This document shows, piece by piece, positions 7,613 to 14,877 of a DNA stretch of 64,000 nt (the stretch's first letter is position 1; every line of letters starts with the position of its first letter). Made by a program: the position numbers and the translations under genes. The DNA comes from an uncultured Eubacteriales bacterium (GTDB lineage: Bacteria; Bacillota; Clostridia; Oscillospirales; UMGS1783): contig CAKSHC010000001.1 of the NCBI GenBank assembly GCA_934456365.1, positions 1-64,000 on the forward strand, given 5' to 3'. Below the pieces are notes generated by a model. The model saw only the letters and a list, made by a program, of their open reading frames with translations, did not search any database and was not told the DNA's origin.

Positions 7613-9316
7613 ATGCTGAAGGGAATCGGTGTGTCCAAAGGCTACGGGATCGGCCGGGTAACCGTTTACCGCGAGCCCGATCTGAGCTTTGAGAAAAAAT
7701 CGGATTGCTCTCCCGAGAGGGAAAAGGAGCGGTTTGAAGCCGCCCGGCAAACCTTTCTGACCCGCCAGAGCGCGCTGCACGAGCGCGTTCTCCAAAGCGC
7801 GGGCGAAAGCGCCGCCGAGATCATTCAGGGGCATATCCAGATGATCCAGGATCCCTACCTGCTCTCGGAGGTCGACCGGCTTTTGCAGGAAGGGCATTGC
7901 GCCGAAGAAGCCCTTTCCTTGGTCTGCGATTCCTTCATCGCTCTGTTTTCCTCGGTCGACGACGAAATGACCCGCGCCCGCGCCGCCGATGTCCGCGATA
8001 TCCGGGCCGAAATGCTCGCGCTGCTGCTCGGGCGGGAGATCGTCAATCTTTCCGATCTTGCGCCCGATACGGTGCTGGTCGCCCGGGAGCTCACCCCCTC
8101 GCTGACGGCCTGCATCGATCCGAAAAACGTGGTCGCCTTTGTGACCGAGCAGGGCTCCAAAACCTCCCATTCGGCCATCCTGGCCCGCGCCATGGAAATT
8201 CCGGCGGTGCTTAGCCTGCCGCAGGCCTCCGAGCTGCTCCAAAACGGGCAGGAGGTGATCGTGGACGGGATCCGCGGCGAGGTTTTCCCTTCGCCCTCCA
8301 ACGAGCAGAAAGCGCAGTATCTGCGCCGCCGCCTCGATTTCCAGCGGGAAAAGGCCGCCACGGAACGCTACCGCGGCCGCCCCACCGAAACGGCGGACGG
8401 GGTGCGCGTCGAGCTCTTCGGCAACATCGGCACCCCCGAAGACGCCGCCCGCGTCGCCGAGGCCGACGGAGAGGGGATCGGGCTTTTCCGCACCGAATTC
8501 CTGTTTCTCGACCGCACCGTCGCTCCGGATGAAAACGAGCAGTTCGAAGCCTATAAGAAGGCGCTTCTGATTCAGAAGGATCGCCCCGTGATCATCCGCA
8601 CGCTCGATATCGGCGGCGATAAGGAGATTCCCTATCTGGGAATGGAAAAGGAAGAAAATCCGTTTCTGGGCTTTCGCGCCGTGCGCTATTGCCTGCAAAA
8701 TCCTGAGTTTTTCAAAATTCAGCTGCGCGCCCTTCTGCGCGCCGCCGTCTACGGCGATCTGCGCGTGATGATCCCGCTGGTCACCTGTGTGGAAGAGGTG
8801 CGCGCCGTCCGGGCGCTTTGGCAGGAGGCCGCGCGGGAGCTTTCGGAAAGGGGAGCGGAGTACCGGGCCGACGTTCCGATCGGGGTGATGATCGAAACGC
8901 CCGCCGCGGCTCTCACAGCCGATCTGCTCGCCCGCGAGGCGGATTTCTTCAGCATCGGCACCAACGACCTGACCGGCTACACCATGGCCGTCGACCGCGG
9001 CAACGCCCGCGTCGCCCCGCTCTATTCCGCTTTGCAGCCCGCCGTTTTGCGGGCGATCCGCGAGGTGATCGCGCAGGCGAAAAAGGCCGGGATTCCGGTC
9101 GGGATGTGCGGCGAAAGCGCCGCCGATCCCATGCTGATCCCGCTTCTGATCGCTTTCGGGCTAGATGAATTCAGCGTCACCCCCACCGCGATCCTCGCCA
9201 CCCGCCGCGAGATCGCCCGCTGGAGCCGGGCAAAGGCCGATGAGCTCGCCGAGCGCGTCCTGGCGCTTTCGACCGAGAAGGAGGTCGTCGCCGAACTGGA
9301 GAAGGCTCTGGGATAA
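7613..9316 (+). CDS. ptsI: PTS Enzyme I (phosphoenolpyruvate-protein phosphotransferase)
   Basis: The product has 567 residues, the usual length. It transfers phosphate from PEP to HPr. The N-terminal HPr-binding and phosphohistidine domains hold the active His at about residue 186 in GSKTSHSAI. The C-terminal PEP-binding barrel ends with the catalytic Cys499 in GMCGES. A CAGGAGGAA site precedes the ATG. Placement inside a sugar-specific operon with an HPr gives a self-contained PTS phosphorelay. Whether another general ptsI exists cannot be seen here. Confidence 0.95.
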   Translation: MLKGIGVSKGYGIGRVTVYREPDLSFEKKSDCSPEREKERFEAARQTFLTRQSALHERVLQSAGESAAEIIQGHIQMIQDPYLLSEVDRLLQEGHCAEEALSLVCDSFIALFSSVDDEMTRARAADVRDIRAEMLALLLGREIVNLSDLAPDTVLVARELTPSLTACIDPKNVVAFVTEQGSKTSHSAILARAMEIPAVLSLPQASELLQNGQEVIVDGIRGEVFPSPSNEQKAQYLRRRLDFQREKAATERYRGRPTETADGVRVELFGNIGTPEDAARVAEADGEGIGLFRTEFLFLDRTVAPDENEQFEAYKKALLIQKDRPVIIRTLDIGGDKEIPYLGMEKEENPFLGFRAVRYCLQNPEFFKIQLRALLRAAVYGDLRVMIPLVTCVEEVRAVRALWQEAARELSERGAEYRADVPIGVMIETPAAALTADLLAREADFFSIGTNDLTGYTMAVDRGNARVAPLYSALQPAVLRAIREVIAQAKKAGIPVGMCGESAADPMLIPLLIAFGLDEFSVTPTAILATRREIARWSRAKADELAERVLALSTEKEVVAELEKALG

Positions 9317-9373
9317 ACCTTTCCCTCCCTCGTGCATATCCTGTAAGGGATAATTCCCGAAGGAGGAACGACT

Positions 9374-10225
9374 ATGCCAACCTTTACCAACCAGGCCACG
9401 CTTTCCTATAACGGCTCGGTTCTCAGCTCCAACGTCGCCACCGGCGAGCTGGTGGAAACCCTTTCCATCACCAAAACCGCCGTGGGAGACACCTACGATC
9501 CCTCCGGCAAGGTCACCTATGTCATCAGCCTTGTCAACACCGGCACCACCGCCCAGACCGGCGTCACCGTAACGGATAACCTCGGTTCCTACACGCTGGG
9601 CAGCCAGAGCTATGTGCCCGAAACCTACGCCGCCGGCACCATCGCCTATTATCAGAACGGCGTGCTCCAGGCGGCCCCCACGGTCGCGGCCGGCCCGCCG
9701 CTGGTCATCAGCGGCATCACCGTCCCCGCCGGCGGCAACGTCACGCTCGCCTATGAGGCGGAGATCAACCAGTATGCTCCCCTGGGAGAAGGCCAGTCGA
9801 TCGTCAACACGGCCACCCTCGGCGGCGCCGGGATCACGGCGGCGACCGCCACCGAAACCGTCACTCCCGCGGCCAATGCGCAGCTTTCGATCAATAAGTC
9901 GGTTTCGCCGACCACCGTCAGCGAAAACGGCACCCTCACCTACACCTTCGTGATCCAGAACAGCGGTGCAGGCGCCGTCACGGCGGCGGATAATCTGATC
10001 ATCAACGACACCTTCGATCCGATTCTCAGCAACCTCACCGTTTCGCTCAACGGCACCCCTCTCGCGCTCAACACCGGCTACACCTACAACCAGTCTACCG
10101 GCGCGTTTGCTACGGTGGCCGGGGCCGTTACCGTTCCCGCCGCCACCTATTCGCAGAACCAGACGACCGGCGTCTGGACCACCACGCCCGGCGTGACCAC
10201 TCTGACCGTGACCGGCACCGTCTGA
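9374..10225 (+). CDS. DUF11-repeat protein without a signal peptide
   Basis: The product has 283 residues, very rich in Thr, Ser, Ala, Val and Asn with almost no Lys or Arg. Two DUF11-type beta-sandwich repeats are visible, near residues 25-150 (ITKTAVGDTYDPSGKVTYVI) and 165-270 (SINKSVSPTTVSENGTLTYT). DUF11 repeats usually lie in surface proteins, yet there is no signal peptide, anchor or sorting motif. A GAAGGAGGAA site precedes the ATG, 58 bases after ptsI. I believe similar stand-alone proteins occur in many Clostridia, but I know no assigned function. Confidence 0.75.
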   Translation: MPTFTNQATLSYNGSVLSSNVATGELVETLSITKTAVGDTYDPSGKVTYVISLVNTGTTAQTGVTVTDNLGSYTLGSQSYVPETYAAGTIAYYQNGVLQAAPTVAAGPPLVISGITVPAGGNVTLAYEAEINQYAPLGEGQSIVNTATLGGAGITAATATETVTPAANAQLSINKSVSPTTVSENGTLTYTFVIQNSGAGAVTAADNLIINDTFDPILSNLTVSLNGTPLALNTGYTYNQSTGAFATVAGAVTVPAATYSQNQTTGVWTTTPGVTTLTVTGTV

Positions 10226-10252
10226 GCATGGTCGGCGCCTGTTCAAAAGAAA

Positions 10253-10284
10253 AACCCACCCCTGCCCGGGGTGGGTTATTTTTT
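10253..10284. terminator. Bidirectional terminator
   Basis: The arms AACCCACCCC and GGGGTGGGTT flank a five-base loop, with a T run to the right and an A run to the left. It serves both the fructose/DUF11 unit and the convergent NUDIX gene. Confidence 0.85.
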
Positions 10285-11037
10285 TAGTATCGAAAGCACA
10301 CAGGCCTTGTAAGCCCGGTCGCGGTAGCGGGCCGTCTGAATGATGCGGCAAAGCTCCTCGCGGGAAACCAGCCGCACCGCCTCCACCTCGCTCGGCTCAA
10401 GCACACACCGGCTCGGATCGATGGGCAGCGTGGCCGACCAGATCTCGAGAAAGCTGCGCCGACGCAGAAGGGTGGCCTCCCGCACAAGCTGGCCGGGCTC
10501 CAAAACGAGCCCCACCTCCTCGCGGGTTTCGCGCAGAGCGGCGGTCAGCCCATCCTCGCCGAGCATGGCCGAGCCGCCCGTGATGTCCCACACGCCGGGG
10601 AGCACCGCTTTGGTTTCGCTGCGCTTCTGAATCAGACAGCGCCCGTCCGGGGTGAAGAGATAAATATGCACCACCAGGGCGTATTCCCCGGATTGCAGCT
10701 TTTTGTATTGATCGCGGCTGGTGATCCGGCCGGTCACCTCGCCGGTTTCGTCGCGCATGTCCCAAAGCTCGGGCGCGTCGGGCGCAGGGGGAAGGCCCAA
10801 AGCGCGGTTGCCCACCGTTTGCAGAAGCGCCCGGGCGGCGGACTCGCCGGTGAGGGCGGTGAGCTCTTTGCCGTTTTCCGAAAAGGCGGCGCCCACCGTC
10901 TGTCCGTTCCGGCAGGCCAAAAAGAGGCGGGCCTGGCCGCTCTGCACCCGTGCGGCAAGGGAGGGATCGGCGCCGAGGCGCAGCCGCCGGCGCAGGCTTT
11001 TGGTCAGCTGATCGGTTTCGTAGGCATACAGAGCCAT
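10276..11037 (-). CDS. NUDIX hydrolase with an extra N-terminal region
   Basis: The product has 253 residues. The C-terminal 150 residues are a NUDIX hydrolase with an intact box: G, five residues, E, seven residues, then RETREEVGL. It resembles the YfcD/isopentenyl-diphosphate-isomerase-like group (ELWDMRDETGEVTG before the domain). The first 95 residues match nothing I recognise. The start MALYAY follows AAGGAGG; an upstream frame reaching 11436 runs antisense through yabP and is not credible. The substrate is unknown. Confidence 0.82.
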   Translation of the reverse strand: MALYAYETDQLTKSLRRRLRLGADPSLAARVQSGQARLFLACRNGQTVGAAFSENGKELTALTGESAARALLQTVGNRALGLPPAPDAPELWDMRDETGEVTGRITSRDQYKKLQSGEYALVVHIYLFTPDGRCLIQKRSETKAVLPGVWDITGGSAMLGEDGLTAALRETREEVGLVLEPGQLVREATLLRRRSFLEIWSATLPIDPSRCVLEPSEVEAVRLVSREELCRIIQTARYRDRAYKACVLSILKK

Positions 11038-11060
11038 GGGCCATCCCTCCTTTTGAAACC

Positions 11061-11089
11061 AGTATAGCATATTTTTTTGCAGGTATAAA
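11061..11089 (-). promoter_or_regulatory. Promoter of the NUDIX gene
   Basis: On the minus strand TTTATA (complement of 11084-11089) and TATACT (complement of 11061-11066) are 17 bases apart. A GCATATT on the plus strand (11067-11073) resembles a sigma-E -35 element and could serve yabP, but the matching -10 is poor. Confidence 0.5.
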
Positions 11090-11136
11090 GCATTTCTTTT
11101 GCGAATAGGATAGAAAGACGAAAGGAGGCGGCTTTT

Positions 11137-11427
11137 ATGATCGGTTCGGAAGAAGGAATCAAGCCCCCGAAGACGCACAACGTGATCCTCGAGGGGCGGC
11201 ACACGCTCTCGGCCACGGGAATTGAGGATGTGGATCGGTTTGACGAAAACACGGTAGCCATCTTCACCCCGCTCGGGCTGCTGACCGTGCAGGGCGAGCA
11301 GCTGCATATCAACAAGTTTTCGGTGGAAACGGGCGAGCTGTCTCTGGAAGGGAATATCTACGGGTTTTCCTATGCGGACGAGCAGACCCAAAAGCACGGC
11401 GGATTTTTCTCCAAGGTGTTCCGTTAA
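11137..11427 (+). CDS. yabP: Sporulation protein YabP
   Basis: The product has 96 residues and belongs to the YabP family. The family core is present (RHTLSATGIEDVDRFDENTV, then TPLGLLTVQGEQLHI). YabP is made in the mother cell under sigma-E and is needed for sporulation through an unknown mechanism; YabQ, encoded next, acts in spore cortex formation. AAAGGAGG precedes the ATG. yabQ follows directly with no gap, the same order as in Bacillus and Clostridia. Confidence 0.9.
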   Translation: MIGSEEGIKPPKTHNVILEGRHTLSATGIEDVDRFDENTVAIFTPLGLLTVQGEQLHINKFSVETGELSLEGNIYGFSYADEQTQKHGGFFSKVFR

Positions 11428-12084
11428 ATGGGCCACACGCTTGCGCAGGACGCCTCTTTTCTGCTCTACGGGCTGGCGTTCGGCGCCTTTTTGGGGCTGA
11501 TTTATGATCTTTTTCGCATTTGGCGGCGGCTTTTTCCGGCCTCGGCCTGGCGGGCCGGAGTGCAGGACGGGTTGTTTTGGGTTCTGGCGGCATTGAGCGG
11601 CTGTGTGTTTTGCTTTGCTTTTTACGATGGGGTGCTGCGTTTGAGCGCCTGTTTGGCCGCTTTCGGGGGCGCTGTTTTGTGGCGGTTCACAGTGGGATGG
11701 GCATTTTTTCGCTTATTTGGGCCGCTTTTGGGGCGGATCGGATGCAAAATCCGCGCCCTTTTGCGCCGTTTCGGGCGTGCTTTGAGCGCGCCCGCGCGGT
11801 TTTGCGGCCGAAAAATCGGAGAAAAGGGCGCAAAAATGCAAAAAAAATTCAAGGAAAAACGGGAAAAACACTTTTCTTTTCGTAAAAGCCGCGCTATAAT
11901 AAAAGCAAGTCGGTATTCGTATTTGCTGCAAAACGGAAAGGATGGGCGGAAAAATGAATGTAAAAAGCCTGAGAAGGCCTCTGATTCTGGGCGTTGTGCT
12001 GATCGCCTGCGTGGCGCTGACCGTTTCCATCGTGAGCGGCATTTCCCGGAGAGCCGAGCTGGAAAACGAGATCCGGGAGTATGA
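11428..12084 (+). CDS. yabQ: Spore cortex biosynthesis protein YabQ
   Basis: The product has 218 residues. The first 110 contain four hydrophobic segments and the family signature FLGLIYDLFRIWRR (about 23-36). A highly basic tail follows (about 110-160). YabQ is a mother-cell membrane protein required for cortex assembly. The last 44 codons overlap divIC in another frame and read like a shadow of it (RADRFHRERHFPESRAGKRD-like composition). Either the C-terminus is overlong or a small frame change has occurred near 11930. Confidence 0.82.
   Translation: MGHTLAQDASFLLYGLAFGAFLGLIYDLFRIWRRLFPASAWRAGVQDGLFWVLAALSGCVFCFAFYDGVLRLSACLAAFGGAVLWRFTVGWAFFRLFGPLLGRIGCKIRALLRRFGRALSAPARFCGRKIGEKGAKMQKKFKEKREKHFSFRKSRAIIKASRYSYLLQNGKDGRKNECKKPEKASDSGRCADRLRGADRFHRERHFPESRAGKRDPGV
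11871..11900 (+). promoter_or_regulatory. Candidate internal promoter of divIC
   Basis: TATAAT at 11895-11900 is preceded at 17 bases by a weak TTTTCT. It would let divIC, a vegetative gene, be expressed independently of the sporulation genes upstream. Confidence 0.45.
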
Positions 12085-12241
12085 AACCGTTTTGATCCCC
12101 GCCAAGCAGGATGAAAATTCCGAAAAGAAAGAGGCGCTGGAAAGCGGCGATATGAGCGGGTATGCCGCCGAGGTGGCCCGCGATAAGCTGGGATATGGGG
12201 ACAGCAATGAAAAGGTGTATTACAACATCACCGGAAAATAA
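11954..12241 (+). CDS. divIC: FtsB/DivIC-family septum protein
   Basis: The product has 95 residues. One membrane segment (about 9-28) is followed by a short coiled coil (SRRAELENEIREYETVLI) and the family tail (ARDKLGYGDSNEKVYYNITGK). DivIC joins FtsL and DivIB in the division complex outside the membrane. The start at 11954 is chosen because AAAGGATGG lies at a proper distance; an in-frame ATG at 11942 is too close to that site. yabP-yabQ-divIC is a conserved order. Confidence 0.85.
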   Translation: MNVKSLRRPLILGVVLIACVALTVSIVSGISRRAELENEIREYETVLIPAKQDENSEKKEALESGDMSGYAAEVARDKLGYGDSNEKVYYNITGK

Positions 12242-12247
12242 GAACGA

Positions 12248-12271
12248 GCCCGCCGCAAGGCGGGCTTTTTT
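12248..12271 (+). terminator. Terminator after divIC
   Basis: GCCCGCC and GGCGGGC pair around GCAA, followed by six T. Confidence 0.9.
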
Positions 12272-12289
12272 CAAAAGGAGAGGCGAAAA

Positions 12290-13198
12290 ATGGTTGACGT
12301 TCTGATTCTCGGAGCCGGCCCCGCGGGGCTGACGGCCGGGCTTTATGCGGCCCGGGCCGGACTGAAAACTCAGATCCTGGAAGGGCTGGTACCGGGCGGA
12401 CAGGCCGCCACCACCTATGAGGTGGCCAATTTCCCGGGCTTCCTTTCCGTCGGCGGCGGGGAGCTTTCCGAGAAAATGATTGAACAGGCGATTGCAGCCG
12501 GCGCCGAGCTTTGCTACGATGAGGTGCGCGAAGTGCGCCTTTCCGATGGAGAGAAAAGGTTGATCGGCTATTCCGGGGAATATACCGGACGGGCACTGAT
12601 CGTGGCGACCGGGGCGAAGAAGCGCACGCTGGGAATTCCCGGCGAGGCCGAGCTGGCCGGGAGCGGCATTTCCTACTGCGCGACCTGCGACGGCGGCTTT
12701 TTCAAGGGCCGCGAGGTGGCGGTGGTCGGCGGGGGAAACACGGCGCTGGAAGACGCTCTGTATCTCTCCAACCTCTGTCGGAAGGTCACGCTGATCCATC
12801 GGCGCGATTCGTTTCGCGGACAGGCGGTGTTGAGCGCGCAGATCGCGGCGCGGGAAAACATCGAGGTGCTGTATTCCACCCGCGTTTTGCGCGCCGAGGG
12901 CGGCGGCCGGCTCGAGCGGCTGATCCTGCAAACGCCGCAGGGCGAGCGCGCTCTGGTGGTGGACGGGCTTTTTGTGGCGGTGGGAACGGTTCCGGCCACC
13001 GAGCTTTTCCGCGGCCTTCTGCCTTTGGATGAGAGCGGATATCTGGAAGCGGGGGAGGACACCCGCACCGGGAATCCCGGGGTGTTTGCCGCGGGCGATG
13101 TCCGCCGCCGCCCCATCAAGCAGATCGTGACGGCCTGCGCCGACGGCGCCACGGCGGCTCAGGCGGCGCTTTCCTATTTGCAGGAGGCGGCGCAATGA
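12290..13198 (+). CDS. trxB: Thioredoxin reductase-like flavoprotein
   Basis: The product has 302 residues. The FAD-binding GAGPAGL is at residues 8-14, the redox pair Cys130-Cys133 is in SYCATCDGGFF, and the NADPH-binding GGGNTALED starts near 147. This is the standard low-molecular-weight thioredoxin reductase layout, reducing thioredoxin with NADPH. No thioredoxin gene is adjacent. An AAAAGGAGAGG site precedes the ATG. The stop overlaps the next gene by four bases. Confidence 0.9.
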   Translation: MVDVLILGAGPAGLTAGLYAARAGLKTQILEGLVPGGQAATTYEVANFPGFLSVGGGELSEKMIEQAIAAGAELCYDEVREVRLSDGEKRLIGYSGEYTGRALIVATGAKKRTLGIPGEAELAGSGISYCATCDGGFFKGREVAVVGGGNTALEDALYLSNLCRKVTLIHRRDSFRGQAVLSAQIAARENIEVLYSTRVLRAEGGGRLERLILQTPQGERALVVDGLFVAVGTVPATELFRGLLPLDESGYLEAGEDTRTGNPGVFAAGDVRRRPIKQIVTACADGATAAQAALSYLQEAAQ

Positions 13199-13902
13199 AG
13201 CGGGCGGGGCTTTCTCTGGCGGCGCTTCTGCTTTCCGCCTGTATGCTTTTGGGCGCTTTGTACGGAATTCTGACGCTTCAGATGTACGATCTTTCCTTCT
13301 ATGAGAAGGAATATGAGCGCGAGGGACAGGCGCAGCGGATCGGCATGAGCGAGGAGGATCTGATGAAAACCACCGGGGTTTTGCTCGATTATATGCAGGA
13401 AAAGCGGGAGGATCTGGTGGTGCAGGTGACGGTGCGGGGGCAGGAGCGCGAATTTTTCAACGAACAGGAGAAGCTGCACATGGTGGACGTCAACGCCATT
13501 CTGCGCGGCTTTGATCTTTTTTCCCTGCTTGCCGGCTGCCTTTTCTGCGCGGCGCTTTTCCTGTTTCTTTGGCGGGCAAGGAGCGGACGGCTGGAATTTA
13601 TCTGCGCCTCGCTCTGGCGCTCTGGCGCGCTTCTGCTTTTGCTTTTCGGAGCGCTCGGGGCCTGGGCGGCTCTGGACTTTACCTCCTTCTGGACGGCCTT
13701 CCATAAGATCTTCTTCCGCAACGATCTTTGGCTGATGGATCCTTCGGTTTCTCTGATGATCCATCTTTTCCCGGAAAAATTCTTTGCCGATTTCGTGAGC
13801 GAATTTCTGAAAAAGGCGGCGCTTTGCGTGGGGCTTCCTTTGCTGGGATGCTTTGGCCTTTGGCTGGCGGCCCGCAGAAAAAGGCGCTCCGGACAGAACT
13901 GA
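13195..13902 (+). CDS. TIGR01906/DUF1461 integral membrane protein
   Basis: The product has 235 residues. It has an N-terminal membrane segment, an extracytoplasmic region (about 30-95, with the MYDLSFYEKEYER motif typical of the family), then membrane segments near 105-125, 140-160 and 200-225. This matches the TIGR01906 family of Firmicutes, whose function is unknown. It overlaps trxB as ATGA, so the two are co-translated. Confidence 0.75.
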   Translation: MKRAGLSLAALLLSACMLLGALYGILTLQMYDLSFYEKEYEREGQAQRIGMSEEDLMKTTGVLLDYMQEKREDLVVQVTVRGQEREFFNEQEKLHMVDVNAILRGFDLFSLLAGCLFCAALFLFLWRARSGRLEFICASLWRSGALLLLLFGALGAWAALDFTSFWTAFHKIFFRNDLWLMDPSVSLMIHLFPEKFFADFVSEFLKKAALCVGLPLLGCFGLWLAARRKRRSGQN

Positions 13903-13908
13903 AAAAAG

Positions 13909-13943
13909 AAAAGGGCGCTCGGAGGATTCCGAGCGCCCTTTTC
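13909..13943. terminator. Bidirectional terminator between the DUF1461 gene and spo0A
   Basis: Thirteen-base arms (AAGGGCGCTCGGA/TCCGAGCGCCCTT) flank GGAT, with an A run on the left and a T run on the right. Confidence 0.88.
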
Positions 13944-14699
13944 TTATGCTGTTTTGAGCTGTAGGCGCAGCTTGTCGGCAATCATGGCGATGAACTCGCT
14001 GTTGGTTGGTTTGCCCTTGGCTGTGTTGACGCTGTAGCCGAAGAGCGACTGGAGCGTGTCGATGTTTCCGCGGTCCCAGGCCACCTCGATGGCATGGCGG
14101 ATGGCGCGCTCCACGCGGGAGGGAGTGGTGTCGTACTGGCGGGCGATCGTGGGGTAGAGCACCTTGGTGACGCCCGACATCATGGAGATGTCGGATACGG
14201 CCATGGTGATGGCGGTGCGCAGATAGCGATAGCCCTTGATATGAGCCGGGATGCCGACGTCGAGAATGATTTCGGTGATGCGCATCTCAAGGCGCGACGG
14301 ATCCAGGATCTCCGGAATGCTCTTCGGCTCCTTCTCCACGCACCGGCGGATCTTTTCGCAAAGCGTGTCCGGATCAAAGGGCTTGGGGATGAAGTAGGCG
14401 GCGCCGCTGTGGGCGGCGTCGCGCATCACGGCCTCGCTGGTAAAGCCCGTCACGAAAATGAAGACGGGAGGCTTTTCCCTTTTCTCCGCTTCCCGGATCA
14501 CCTGAAACCCATCCACGATGGGCAGGGCGACATCCAGAAGCACGACCTGCGGATCCGTTTCTTCCATCACCTCCAGCAGCTTGCTGCCGTCGGTTGCCGT
14601 GGCGCTTACCTCAAACCCCTTTTCGGTAAGCATCTCCGAGAGACTCCGACAAAATCGGATGTTCGCGTCGGCGATCACGACCCTTACTTTCTTTTCCAT
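13944..14699 (-). CDS. spo0A: Sporulation master response regulator Spo0A
   Basis: The product has 251 residues. The receiver domain has the phosphoacceptor Asp56 (VVLLDVALP) and Lys106 (FIPKPF). The C-terminal Spo0A DNA-binding domain carries the signature ITEIILDVGIPAHIKGYRYL and the recognition region TPSRVERAIRHAIE. Phosphorylated Spo0A starts sporulation. The ribosome-binding site is AGGGGGAA. In most Clostridia spo0A directly follows spoIVB; here an ABC transporter lies between them on the same strand. Confidence 0.97.
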   Translation of the reverse strand: MEKKVRVVIADANIRFCRSLSEMLTEKGFEVSATATDGSKLLEVMEETDPQVVLLDVALPIVDGFQVIREAEKREKPPVFIFVTGFTSEAVMRDAAHSGAAYFIPKPFDPDTLCEKIRRCVEKEPKSIPEILDPSRLEMRITEIILDVGIPAHIKGYRYLRTAITMAVSDISMMSGVTKVLYPTIARQYDTTPSRVERAIRHAIEVAWDRGNIDTLQSLFGYSVNTAKGKPTNSEFIAMIADKLRLQLKTA

Positions 14700-14877
14700 T
14701 TCTGATTCCCCCTAACGGAAAGTGATTACGGTTGAAGATTACCATAAAATGGAAAAAGATGCAAGAGAAAATTTGGAAAATCTTGGAAAAATTTTTGGTA
14801 CGTTGACGGGGGCGAACAAAAAAGCGGGAAGAAAACAGGGAAAACGGAAGAAAAAGGAATGGTTGTCGCAAAGGAGA

